A DNA stretch of 64,000 bases, taken from Rhodoplanes sp963840055. Lineage in GTDB: Bacteria; Pseudomonadota; Alphaproteobacteria; Rhizobiales; Xanthobacteraceae. Shown piece after piece: positions 49,636 to 58,137 of this stretch; position 1 is the stretch's first letter; the number at the start of each line of letters is the position of its first letter. A program made the position numbers and the translations under genes. Location: contig CAWIXM010000045.1 of NCBI GenBank assembly GCA_963840055.1, positions 1-64,000 of the forward strand, in the 5' to 3' direction. A model generated the notes under the pieces. The model saw only the letters and a program-made list of their open reading frames with translations. It did not search any database and was not told where the DNA came from.

Positions 49636-52584
49636 ATGGAGCATCTTGCTGTCGCCATAAGGTCGCCCTACCGCTGGCCGTCAGCCGGCGGGGGCGCCAG
49701 GCTGGAGGTCCTAGGCTTGAGGCGCGCCATATATGCGATCGCGGTTCTCCTCGCCGTCCTCAGCGCGGCGACGAGCGCGAAGGCCGTGCAGGCCGTCAAT
49801 GTCGATCGCGACGTCCCCGCAATTGATCTAACCGACACAGTCGAGCGACAACAGTCCGAGGGTGATCGCGTCCAAGTGTCGACGGCACCGGGCCCTGACG
49901 GCATCGTCAGGCGAATTGAGGTGCGCGCCCGCGAGGGCGGTAACAATTGGGCTGTGTTCGCCCTCGCCAATACCAGCGACGAGCAGTTCGATCGGCTGAT
50001 CGTGGTGCCCCATTACCAGATGGTGGGCTCGGGGCTGATCTGGCCGGATCTGGGGCTTTCCCGGGTCGCGAGCATCACCCCGAGCGCCGGCGACCGGCCG
50101 GAGCGCCAGGTTAACGGGACCGCGGATGTTTTTCGCGTCACGCTCGATCCAGGCGCGGTCATCACCTTCGTCACGGAGCTGCGCACCAATCGGCTGCCCA
50201 ACATCTATTTGTGGGATGCCGAAGCCTACAAAGACAAAATCAACAGCTTCACCCTCTACCACGGCATCGTCATCGGCATTGCCGGCCTGCTCGCGCTATT
50301 CCTGACCATTCTCTTCGTGGTCAAGGGCAGCGTGATGTTCCCTGCGGCCGCCGCGCTCGCGTGGGCGGTCTTGATTTATATCGGCGTCGATTTCGGCTTC
50401 TGGGCCAAGGTCTTCGATATGTCGGCGGGGGCCGAGCGCATCTGGCGCGCCTGCGCGGAGGCCATCCTTGCCGCGACGCTTGTCGTGTTCCTGTTCGCCT
50501 ACCTCAATCTCAGCCGATGGCACGTGCGTTATGCGCATATAGCGATTGCATGGATCATCGCGCTCGCGGCGCTCGTCGCCGTCGCGCTCTATGATCCGCC
50601 TATCGCATCGGGCATCGCTCGCATTTCCCTACTGCTGGTCGCAGTGATCGGATTTGGCCTTGTGGTTTTTCTTTCGACCCGCGGGTCCGACCGCGCCGTT
50701 CTCCTTATCCCGACGTGGTTCCTGTTCCTCATGTGGGTGGTCGCCGCCGGCTTCACGGTGACCGGCGCGGTGACCAACGACATCGTCGGGCCGGCGCTGC
50801 TCGGCGGTCTCGTGCTGATCGTGATGCTGATCGGCTTCACGGTGATGCAGCACGCCTTCGCTGGCGGAGTCACCCACGGTATCGTCTCGGACATGGAACG
50901 GCGCGCGCTGGCGCTAACCGGCGCCGGCGACCTGATCTGGGACTGGGATGTCGCAGCCGACAAAGTGTTCACGAGCCCGGAGACCGAACACGCCTTAGGG
51001 CTCGAGGAAGGAGCACTGGTAGGGCCGGCGGCGCAATGGCTCGACGTGCTCCATCCCGCCGATCGCGATCGTTTCCGCTCGGCGCTCGACCGCATGATCG
51101 AGCAGCGGCGCGGACGCCTCGTCCTCAATTTCAGGATGCGGGGCGCTGACGGGCATTTTCTCTGGTTCGAGCTCAAAGCTCGTCCGGTGGTGGGATCGGA
51201 TGGCGAGGTGGTGCGCTTGGTCGGTACATTGACCGACACCACGGAGTTCAAGGCCGCCGAAGAACGGTTGTTGCACGATGCCGTGCACGACAATCTCACC
51301 GGCCTGCCCAACCGCGAACTGTTCCTCGACCGGCTCGAGGGCGTGCTCGGCTTCGCCAAGACCAATAGCGGTATTCGGCCGACGGTGATGGTGATCGATC
51401 TCGATCGCTTCCAGCAGGTCAACGAGGCCGTAGGCATAGCGGTGGGCGATTCGATCCTGCTCGCCCTCGCCCGCCGGCTCATGCGCCAGCTCAAGCCGCA
51501 AGACACGCTGGCGCGGCTTGGCGGTGAAACGTTCGGTCTCCTCCTCGTGTCGGAGAAGGAGGCGGGCCGGATTATCGCTTTCGCCGAGACGATACGGAAG
51601 GCGATCAATGGCCCAATCACGTTCGGCGAGCGTGAAGTCGGGCTGACCGCTTCCATCGGGATCGCGCTGTCCGACGGGCAGCCGCAACGCGGCGAAGAAC
51701 TGCTGAAGGACGCCGAGCTCGCCATGTTTCATGGCAAGCGGCTCGGCGGCGACCGTATTGAGGTCTTCAAGCCGGCGATGCGCGCGCGCAAGACCGACCG
51801 GCTGACGCTTGAAACCGAGCTGCGCCACGCGCTCGATCGCGAAGAAATTACCGTTCTCTATCAGCCGATCTTGCGTCTAGAGGATCGCTCAGTGGCCGGC
51901 TTCGAGGCGCTCGCGCGTTGGGACCACCCGAAAATGGGCAGTCTGTCGCCGTTCGAGTTTAATGCGATTGCGGAGGAGATTGGCCTCATCTCCGATCTGG
52001 GGCTGTTCGTGCTCGAACGCACGGCGCGCCAGCTCGCGGTCTGGCAGCGCGTGAATCCGAACCGCATCCCGCTGTTTGCAAATGTGAGCTTGTCGTCGCG
52101 GCAAGTGTTGGGTCACGAATTGATCCGCGACTTGCGCACGGTGCTGACGCGGGCGACCCTCATCCGCGCAAGCCTCAGGCTCGAACTAACCGAATCTCTG
52201 GTGATGGAGAATCCCGAGCGCGCCGCCCAAATCCTTCGGCGGCTGAAAGAGATCGGCGCCGGACTCACGCTCAGCGATTTCGGCACCGGGCATTCCTCCC
52301 TCACTTATCTGCAACGCTTCCCGTTTGACATGATCAAGATCGATAAGGCGTTCGTCCGTACGACGGCCAAGGGCACGCGGCCGGTCATGCTGCGCTCCAT
52401 CATCGGGATTGCGCACGATCTCGGCATGGAAGTGGTGGCGGAAGGCGCGGAAAATGAATCTGACGCAGTAGAACTTCATCAACTTGGCTGCGAATACATA
52501 CAAGGACGCCCATTCGGCGGGCCGATGACCGCCGAGGCGGTGCGCGATCTGCTCATCAAGGATCGCCTTGCCCTCGCGCGCTGA
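49636..52584 (+). CDS. Membrane GGDEF-EAL protein with altered active sites
   Basis: A 982-residue signalling protein. Signal/anchor at about 28-48, a periplasmic 7TMR-DISM-like region, about seven membrane helices (205-420), a PAS domain (425-545), GGDEF (555-710) and EAL (725-970). The GGDEF signature is GGETF (residues 629-633), so cyclase activity is unlikely. The EAL domain keeps EALAR, ELTES, KIDKAF, VAEGAE and YIQGRP but has SDFGTG (S880-D881) in place of DDFGTG, losing one metal Asp. It may be a c-di-GMP receptor or weak phosphodiesterase. Confidence 0.9.
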   Translation: MEHLAVAIRSPYRWPSAGGGARLEVLGLRRAIYAIAVLLAVLSAATSAKAVQAVNVDRDVPAIDLTDTVERQQSEGDRVQVSTAPGPDGIVRRIEVRAREGGNNWAVFALANTSDEQFDRLIVVPHYQMVGSGLIWPDLGLSRVASITPSAGDRPERQVNGTADVFRVTLDPGAVITFVTELRTNRLPNIYLWDAEAYKDKINSFTLYHGIVIGIAGLLALFLTILFVVKGSVMFPAAAALAWAVLIYIGVDFGFWAKVFDMSAGAERIWRACAEAILAATLVVFLFAYLNLSRWHVRYAHIAIAWIIALAALVAVALYDPPIASGIARISLLLVAVIGFGLVVFLSTRGSDRAVLLIPTWFLFLMWVVAAGFTVTGAVTNDIVGPALLGGLVLIVMLIGFTVMQHAFAGGVTHGIVSDMERRALALTGAGDLIWDWDVAADKVFTSPETEHALGLEEGALVGPAAQWLDVLHPADRDRFRSALDRMIEQRRGRLVLNFRMRGADGHFLWFELKARPVVGSDGEVVRLVGTLTDTTEFKAAEERLLHDAVHDNLTGLPNRELFLDRLEGVLGFAKTNSGIRPTVMVIDLDRFQQVNEAVGIAVGDSILLALARRLMRQLKPQDTLARLGGETFGLLLVSEKEAGRIIAFAETIRKAINGPITFGEREVGLTASIGIALSDGQPQRGEELLKDAELAMFHGKRLGGDRIEVFKPAMRARKTDRLTLETELRHALDREEITVLYQPILRLEDRSVAGFEALARWDHPKMGSLSPFEFNAIAEEIGLISDLGLFVLERTARQLAVWQRVNPNRIPLFANVSLSSRQVLGHELIRDLRTVLTRATLIRASLRLELTESLVMENPERAAQILRRLKEIGAGLTLSDFGTGHSSLTYLQRFPFDMIKIDKAFVRTTAKGTRPVMLRSIIGIAHDLGMEVVAEGAENESDAVELHQLGCEYIQGRPFGGPMTAEAVRDLLIKDRLALAR

Positions 52585-52849
52585 AGCGCGCTTTGGATTA
52601 ACGATCGGCCTCGGCGAGCGCCTTCTCATCGATGAGTGCCCTGCCGCTGCGCCGAGCAACAGAAGGCGTGCGCAACGACCGAATCTCTATGACTGAGCTG
52701 ATGGAAAGTGCTTAACTCCGGCCAGACAGGAACGGGCACAGGCGAATGCCGGCCCTATTGACGCCTTTGGGAGGGGTCCTTATCGTCCGCCGCCCATTGC
52801 GACCCTGTGCGGCGCACAAGCCTTTTTCTCCCCAGATTCGGACGGTTCC
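52585..52849. other. Spacer before ptsN
   Basis: 265 bp with no gene or RNA recognised. Confidence 0.4.
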
Positions 52850-53308
52850 ATGCCGTTGAACGACCTCGTTGCGCCGCAGGCGGTTATTCCCGCGCTCAAG
52901 GTCAATAACAAGAAGCAGGCGCTCCAGGAGATCGCGGCGCGCGCGGCCGAGCTGACCGGCCGCCCCGAGCGCGAAATCCTCGACGTGCTCATGCAGCGCG
53001 AGCGGCTCGGCTCGACCGCGATTGGCAACGGCATCGCCATTCCGCACGGCAAGCTGCCCAAGCTCGACCGGCTGTTCGGGCTGTTCGCGCGACTAGACCG
53101 GCCGATCGATTTCGAGGCCCTCGACGGCCAGCCCGTCGACCTCATCTTCTTGCTGCTCGCGCCGGAAAACGCCGGCGCCGACCATCTGAAGGCCTTGGCG
53201 CGCATCGCCCGTTTGCTGCGCGACCCGGACATCATTCGTTTATTGCGTGATTCCACCGACCGGGAGGCGCTCTACGCCGTTCTCGCCATGCCGACGCCAA
53301 ATGCGTAG
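52850..53308 (+). CDS. ptsN: Nitrogen-regulatory EIIA (PtsN)
   Basis: A 152-residue EIIA-Ntr protein. The phosphoryl-accepting His is in GNGIAIPHGKLP (about residue 66); MQRERLGSTAIGNG and LIFLLLAPENAGADHLKALARIARLLRD are family marks. It takes phosphate from NPr in the nitrogen PTS and controls metabolism and stringent-response factors. The usual rpoN neighbours are not here; in alphaproteobacteria ptsN can follow rpoN-hpf at another site, so this location is noteworthy. Confidence 0.94.
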   Translation: MPLNDLVAPQAVIPALKVNNKKQALQEIAARAAELTGRPEREILDVLMQRERLGSTAIGNGIAIPHGKLPKLDRLFGLFARLDRPIDFEALDGQPVDLIFLLLAPENAGADHLKALARIARLLRDPDIIRLLRDSTDREALYAVLAMPTPNA

Positions 53309-53347
53309 GTTGGACTGCCTCGGTCGTCTCAACCGGACCCGAGACGG

Positions 53348-53373
53348 CAATGCCCGGCAGGGGCCGGGCATTG
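53348..53373. terminator. Bidirectional terminator between ptsN and DUF1150
   Basis: Perfect 11-bp stem CAATGCCCGGC/GCCGGGCATTG with a four-base loop, between two convergent genes. No T tract follows, so it may work by strength of the stem alone. Confidence 0.6.
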
Positions 53374-53404
53374 CTAGTCCGACGCGACGGAGCGCTCGGT
53401 CGGG

Positions 53405-53671
53405 TCAGTGCAGGCTGACCGTCTCCAGCTCCTGGCTCCAGGCGTTCGCGACCGCCGCTTCACGGCTGTCGGTAAGCATGATCGGTGTGCCGTCAGCCGC
53501 GTGCAGCGCGAATAACTGCAGGCCGGGCGCAATCTCAGGCGCCTGCGGAAACAGCGCCGGCACATCCTCCGAGCGGATCGCCTTCACATAAGCAAGCTGG
53601 CCGTCGCCGAGACGGGCGAGCGCTTCCGGCGAGATGACCGGGTGGCCGCGCGGATTCGTTTCGTTATTCAT
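53405..53671 (-). CDS. DUF1150 family protein
   Basis: An 88-residue protein: SPEALARLGDGQLAYVKAIRSEDVPALFP and LFALHAADGTPIMLTDSREAAVANAWSQEL match DUF1150. Function unknown. It directly follows hsp20 (46-bp gap), a linkage seen in related rhizobia, which suggests a role in heat or stress response under the same RpoH promoter. Confidence 0.94.
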   Translation of the reverse strand: MNNETNPRGHPVISPEALARLGDGQLAYVKAIRSEDVPALFPQAPEIAPGLQLFALHAADGTPIMLTDSREAAVANAWSQELETVSLH

Positions 53672-53717
53672 GGCCCTCGCCTCCTTACCTATTGGTCAAA
53701 CTTGTGCCGAGTCCGGT

Positions 53718-54143
53718 TCAGTCTTGTTCGCTGATCGCGATCGTCTTTACCGTGCGCATCGGCTCCGGGCGCGCGAGATCGATCGACAACAAGCCGTTCT
53801 TCAGCTCCGCCCCCAAGACCTCCATCCCTTCCGCCAGAACGAAGGTGCGCTGGAACTGCCGCGCGGCGATGCCGTGGTAGAGATACTGGCGGGTCTTGTC
53901 GTCCTGTTGCTTCCCGCGGATGAGAAGCTGCTTCTCCTCGACGGTCACTTCAAGCTGATCGCGGGTAAACCCAGCGACCGCAAGCGTGATGCGCAAGCGT
54001 TCCGGCTCGCTCGCGTTTCCGACAATACGCTCAATATTGTAAGGCGGATACCCGTCGGCGCTCTTGCTGACCCGATCGAGCGCACGCTCGATCTCGTCGA
54101 AGCCTAGCAGAAACGGACTCGATAGTGAAGGAACCCGCGACAT
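53718..54143 (-). CDS. Hsp20/IbpA-family small heat-shock protein
   Basis: A 141-residue alpha-crystallin-type chaperone from ATG 54143 (MSRVPSLSSPFLLGFDEIE). The crystallin domain has ITLAVAGFTRDQLEVTVEEKQLLIRG, the C-terminal GLLSIDL and YNIERI. The C-terminal tail carries EPMRTVKTIAI with an I-x-I-like anchor. It holds unfolded proteins for DnaK/ClpB. A consensus RpoH promoter lies 100 bp upstream (54243-54270). Confidence 0.95.
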   Translation of the reverse strand: MSRVPSLSSPFLLGFDEIERALDRVSKSADGYPPYNIERIVGNASEPERLRITLAVAGFTRDQLEVTVEEKQLLIRGKQQDDKTRQYLYHGIAARQFQRTFVLAEGMEVLGAELKNGLLSIDLARPEPMRTVKTIAISEQD

Positions 54144-54242
54144 GGTCTCAAAGCCCCATTCAGCGACTTTGCCTGGAGGCCCTTGCGGCACCTCAAACCG
54201 GACGAAGGGCCGGCATGGCCTTCCCTCATTCGGACCTGTCAC

Positions 54243-54270
54243 ATATGGGGCAAATGCTGAACAATTCAAG
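54243..54270 (-). promoter_or_regulatory. Predicted RpoH (sigma-32) heat-shock promoter of hsp20
   Basis: On the minus strand, CTTGAA (54270-54265) is followed after 14 bases by CCCCATAT (54250-54243). This matches the CTTGAA-N13/14-CCCCATnT heat-shock consensus. Transcription would start near 54235, giving a leader of about 90 bases before the hsp20 ATG at 54143. Confidence 0.8.
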
Positions 54271-54332
54271 CGGGGTGCAGGGTGATGAAACGCTCAGCGT
54301 GACGCCCCTCGGCCGGGCTGGGCGCGATGGCC

Positions 54333-56087
54333 TTACGGTTTATCCGGCGTCGCCTGGAACGCGCCTTCCGCCTCGTCCCTTGCGGCCTTGATCATCGCGC
54401 AAGCCTTTTTGGTGACGACACGAGTCGCGTAACTGCGCGCCGCCCAACGCAACAGGAGCCCTCCACTTATGACCTTCTGCAGGTCGACGTCGATGATCGT
54501 CTTCAACACTTTGCTCGCCCGACGCGTGATTCGCTGATTGAGCTCATCGAGCGAGATCTCCTCGGGTTTGGGCAAATCGTCGGGGCCGATCTGAATCGGC
54601 GTGCGCAGCCTTGGCACGAGCGGGATGATAGGCAAACCTCGCGCGTCTTCTGGACCTTCCTGCTTCTGAGAAAACCATTCCAAATTCGCGTCATCGGCTG
54701 CTCCAGCCGAGTCGCCGGCGACGCCCGCTTTCCTTACATACCAGGCCTCGCGCCCAACCCTGAAATCTTCGAACAGGGGGTTCGTCTCCGGAAGAGCAAA
54801 GCCCCATTTCAGAAAAGCCTGCGCATTGCGACGTCCGAGAAGATAGTCGTGCCGGCGAAACGAATGGTGCAGGAATCCGCCAAATCCGCCGAGCACACCG
54901 CTCGCAATCGGATAAGTCTCAGCGAGCTCGTTGCCGTCCGAGCGCCTCCGCGGACAGATGATGAAGCGTGAATACACGTCATACTGTTCAGCGAGTTTGA
55001 GCTCTTCCGGCTTGAAACGCGCTTGATCCATCAGCGCCGAGAAAAGCTTGGGAACGATGCTGACGAGCGTGTCGTTCGTGTCGTATTTCGGCGCTTTGAC
55101 GGTATTGGGAAAGGGATCAACCAACACGACGGCTTTGGTCGCGAATTTCCCAGCTCTCTCGTTGTGCCGCGCCGCGCCCCCGGAAAGGTGGCGACGCGTG
55201 ATCTCGAATGGTTCATTGTCGATTACGCCGCCGTCAACGGCGACGAATGGGTAGTCTTTGTCACTGGCGATGGAATCATCGGGATCGACGTGGATGACGC
55301 CTTTCATGTCCTCGTAGACGACGCGATCGCTGACGCGGTAGTCGCTGGTTTTGCGGGTCAGCTTCCGAGGCATGAGGCCGATCGGGAACGCGCCCGTAGC
55401 GAGCGCTGCCGTTCGGAACAGGTCCCAGTCGCGCCCTCTCGTGTCCGCAACATTGAGGGAGATGGAGCCGGCGATTTTAGGGGCGTCAAGGCCCACGGTG
55501 AAGTCGAGATAGTCCCCGTGGTTCAGCATGCCGTACCGGTCGGAGTCCCCGAACAATTTGAACGAATAGGGCACTCCCCGAAGATTGGTCACCGTGAGCA
55601 GAACCCGCAAAAAATGATCCTCGCCGCTGCCGGCCCAATACGGGACGCGGACTTTTTCCGACAGAATGAACGCGTCATTGACGATCTTGGCGAGCACGTC
55701 ACAACAAAGCGCGGACTTCGCCCCGTCATCGCCCCCGCCGCGGTCCAGATCGGTGGTTTCGAGCAGCGCTTCGATCGATACGTCTTTGACCCAACTCGAA
55801 TAAAGCCGGTTGGCCGGGCTGTCGGGAACGGCCTCTCCCGGCCAAACATGTTTCAGGCCGTGAAACGTATGCAACGCCGTGATCGCCGCCGTCATTCCGC
55901 CCGCCGATGCGCCGGCAAGGACGGGAATGCGAACGTCATGCGTGGGACCGTTCCATCCGGGGGCGCGCTTCGCCTCTTCGTAGGCGTCCAAGGCTTCGAT
56001 GATGAAGTCCATCACGCCGGCGGTATAGGCGCCGGCCGAGATGGCGCCCGCCATGACGATACCGACCTCAAAGGTTTTCGGCTGCAT
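54333..56087 (-). CDS. Patatin-like phospholipase
   Basis: A 584-residue protein from ATG 56087 (MQPKTFEVGIVMAGAISAGAY); two earlier ATGs up to 56162 add only basic leader. The patatin nucleophile is S61 in GASAGG (59-64) and the dyad Asp is D285 in DGGVIDNEPF. The oxyanion segment AGAISAGAY takes the place of the usual GGGxRG. The region after 300 is a family-specific C-terminal half with no extra domain recognised. It would act as a lipid acyl hydrolase near the membrane. No adjacent cyclase or CD-NTase gene supports a CBASS role. Confidence 0.88.
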   Translation of the reverse strand: MQPKTFEVGIVMAGAISAGAYTAGVMDFIIEALDAYEEAKRAPGWNGPTHDVRIPVLAGASAGGMTAAITALHTFHGLKHVWPGEAVPDSPANRLYSSWVKDVSIEALLETTDLDRGGGDDGAKSALCCDVLAKIVNDAFILSEKVRVPYWAGSGEDHFLRVLLTVTNLRGVPYSFKLFGDSDRYGMLNHGDYLDFTVGLDAPKIAGSISLNVADTRGRDWDLFRTAALATGAFPIGLMPRKLTRKTSDYRVSDRVVYEDMKGVIHVDPDDSIASDKDYPFVAVDGGVIDNEPFEITRRHLSGGAARHNERAGKFATKAVVLVDPFPNTVKAPKYDTNDTLVSIVPKLFSALMDQARFKPEELKLAEQYDVYSRFIICPRRRSDGNELAETYPIASGVLGGFGGFLHHSFRRHDYLLGRRNAQAFLKWGFALPETNPLFEDFRVGREAWYVRKAGVAGDSAGAADDANLEWFSQKQEGPEDARGLPIIPLVPRLRTPIQIGPDDLPKPEEISLDELNQRITRRASKVLKTIIDVDLQKVISGGLLLRWAARSYATRVVTKKACAMIKAARDEAEGAFQATPDKP

Positions 56088-56268
56088 GCGCCGGCTCCAT
56101 CTCGATCGCATCGGATGCAGCCGTCGGCCGGCCCGCCTCCGCCCCGCGCAACGTCCGGTCATTGCAAACCTTCATCCTGCGGTTGTCAACGTAGGCGATC
56201 GACGCCTGAATTCCGTGCCAATCGTGTGTACCAGTCGGCGACAGCCTGTTGCTGAACCTGGGGGAGCC

Positions 56269-56892
56269 ATGGCCTGGATCAGACCAACGACCGGTATCGC
56301 CTTGTTGCTCGCGGCCGCTGTGGTGTGGTGGACTGCGCCCGCCGCCGCGCAGTTCCGGCGCCAAGCGCCGCCGGAGACGATGCAGATCGAGGAGCAGCCC
56401 GGATATGAGCCGAGCGCGGAGGAAGAGCACCTGCCGGCGGGCTATCGGCGCCAACTCGTGTTCTTCCGCACCACCGAAGCGCCCGGCACCATCATCGTCC
56501 ACACCTCCGAACGCTTTCTCTATCTGGTGCAGGGAAACAATCGGGCTTTGCGTTACGGCATTGGAGTCGGCCGCGAGGGATTCCAGTGGCAAGGCCTTGT
56601 GAAGATATCGCGCAAGGCGGAGTGGCCGGACTGGACGCCGCCGCCGGAAATGATCGCGCGCCAGCCCTACCTGCCCCGCTTCATGGCGGGCGGGCCCGGT
56701 AATCCCTTGGGGGCGCGTGCGCTGTATCTCGGCCAAACCGTCTACCGCATCCACGGGACCAACCAGCCTCAGACCATCGGCCAGGCCGTGTCGTCCGGCT
56801 GCTTCCGCCTGGTCAACCCGGATGTCATCGATCTCTATAACCGTGTTCCGGTCGGAACCCGGGTGGTCGTCAAACAGGCGCCGGAGATGTAG
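56269..56892 (+). CDS. L,D-transpeptidase (YkuD domain)
   Basis: A 207-residue secreted enzyme from ATG 56269 with GGGGAG eight bases upstream. Signal peptide about residues 1-27 (ending APAAAQ). The YkuD domain has the catalytic H162 (IHGTNQP) and C178 with R180 (SSGCFR). It forms 3-3 cross-links or attaches lipoproteins to peptidoglycan. Such enzymes are numerous in rhizobia. It abuts an amino-acid-binding protein gene 2 bp later, perhaps for co-expression. Confidence 0.92.
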   Translation: MAWIRPTTGIALLLAAAVVWWTAPAAAQFRRQAPPETMQIEEQPGYEPSAEEEHLPAGYRRQLVFFRTTEAPGTIIVHTSERFLYLVQGNNRALRYGIGVGREGFQWQGLVKISRKAEWPDWTPPPEMIARQPYLPRFMAGGPGNPLGARALYLGQTVYRIHGTNQPQTIGQAVSSGCFRLVNPDVIDLYNRVPVGTRVVVKQAPEM

Positions 56893-56894
56893 CC

Positions 56895-57950
56895 ATGGGC
56901 GGGCATCTAACCCAGCAAATCCGATCAGCGGCAAGCGCGCTTGCCGCCGCTGCCGCGATCCTGGCGGGCGCGGCCGGCGCGGTCGTCCCCGCGCAGGCGC
57001 AGGCGCAAACGCTGAAGGCGGTGAAGGAGCGCGGCGCGCTCGTTTGCGGCGTCAGCGAAGGCCTGCTCGGCTTCTCGGCGAAGGATGCGAAAGGCGAATG
57101 GAGCGGCTTCGATGTCGACTTCTGCCGCGCGCTCGCGGCGGCGATCTTCAATGATCCGAGCAAGGTCCGCTTCGTGCCGCTGAACGCGGAGCAGCGTTTT
57201 GCGGCGCTGCAGTCGGGGGCAATCGACATTCTCTCGCGCAATTCGACCTGGACCATGGCGCGCGAGGTGGAGCTGAAGCTCATTTTTCCCGCCGTGACTT
57301 ATTATGACGGCCAGGGCTTTCTCGTTCGCCGCTCGATGCCGGTGCAATCCTCGCTCGAACTCGACGGCGCCAAGGTCTGCGTGCAGAAAGGCACCACGAG
57401 CGCGCAGAATGTCGCCGACTATTTCCACGCCAATTCGATGAAATTCGACCTGGTGACGACATCCAGCGCCGCCGACGCGGTTAAAGCCTACGACGCCAAT
57501 CTCTGCACCGTGCTTACCTCCGACGTCTCTCAGCTCTACGCGCAACGCTTGACGCTCGCCAAACCCGACGAGCACATGATTCTGCCTGACGTGATCTCCA
57601 AGGAGCCGCTCGGCCCCGCAGTGCGCCAGGGCGATGAGCAATGGGCCCTGATCGCGAAATGGACGCACTTCGCCATGCTCAACGCCGAAGAACTCGGCGT
57701 CAGCTCGAAAACGATCGAACAGGCGCTCAAATCAGAGAAGCCCGCGATCAAGCGCTTGATCGGGACGGACGGCAAACTCGGCGAGAAGATCGGACTGTCG
57801 GCGGACTGGGTGGTCCGCATCATGCGCGCCGTCGGCAATTACGGCAAATCCTTCGACCGCAATGTCGGAGCGGGATCGAAGCTCGCCATCCCCCGCGGGC
57901 TCAATCACCTGTGGACCAGCGGCGGCATCCAATACGCCCCGCCCTTGTAG
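56895..57950 (+). CDS. Amino-acid ABC transporter substrate-binding protein (AapJ-like)
   Basis: A 351-residue periplasmic binding protein with a signal peptide (residues 1 to about 36) and the family 3 fold: LKAVKERGALVCGVSEGLLGFSAKDAKGEWSGFDVDFCRALAAAIF and the GTTSAQNVADYF hinge. AapJ relatives bind a broad set of L-amino acids. The permease and ATPase genes that normally follow (aapQMP) are absent here, so it must pair with a system elsewhere or act as an orphan binder. Confidence 0.92.
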   Translation: MGGHLTQQIRSAASALAAAAAILAGAAGAVVPAQAQAQTLKAVKERGALVCGVSEGLLGFSAKDAKGEWSGFDVDFCRALAAAIFNDPSKVRFVPLNAEQRFAALQSGAIDILSRNSTWTMAREVELKLIFPAVTYYDGQGFLVRRSMPVQSSLELDGAKVCVQKGTTSAQNVADYFHANSMKFDLVTTSSAADAVKAYDANLCTVLTSDVSQLYAQRLTLAKPDEHMILPDVISKEPLGPAVRQGDEQWALIAKWTHFAMLNAEELGVSSKTIEQALKSEKPAIKRLIGTDGKLGEKIGLSADWVVRIMRAVGNYGKSFDRNVGAGSKLAIPRGLNHLWTSGGIQYAPPL

Positions 57951-58137
57951 TGAGAGAGCTGGCCAGCGCCTGCGCCGCGCATCGCGCCCGGTGATCCCGG
58001 CGTGCATTTGCCGCGCCTTACCGACGCACTTGGCTGCCTCGATGCGGCGTAGATAATATTCGCCCCTGATCGGCAAGAGCCGGCGGCTTTCGCTTCGCGG
58101 CGGCCTGAGACGTCATCGTGGCGTCCGCGCCTTTGCT
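57951..58137. other. Spacer before the adenylate cyclase gene
   Basis: 187 bp, GC-rich with a few inverted CGGCGG elements, no call. Confidence 0.4.

Noticed and set aside
54144..54235. ROSE-type RNA thermometer in the hsp20 leader
   Set aside because: I could not find the conserved U(U/C)GCU segment pairing to the ribosome site; length alone is not evidence.
54333..56087. CBASS-type patatin effector
   Set aside because: No CD-NTase, ubiquitin-like or HORMA/TRIP13 gene is adjacent.
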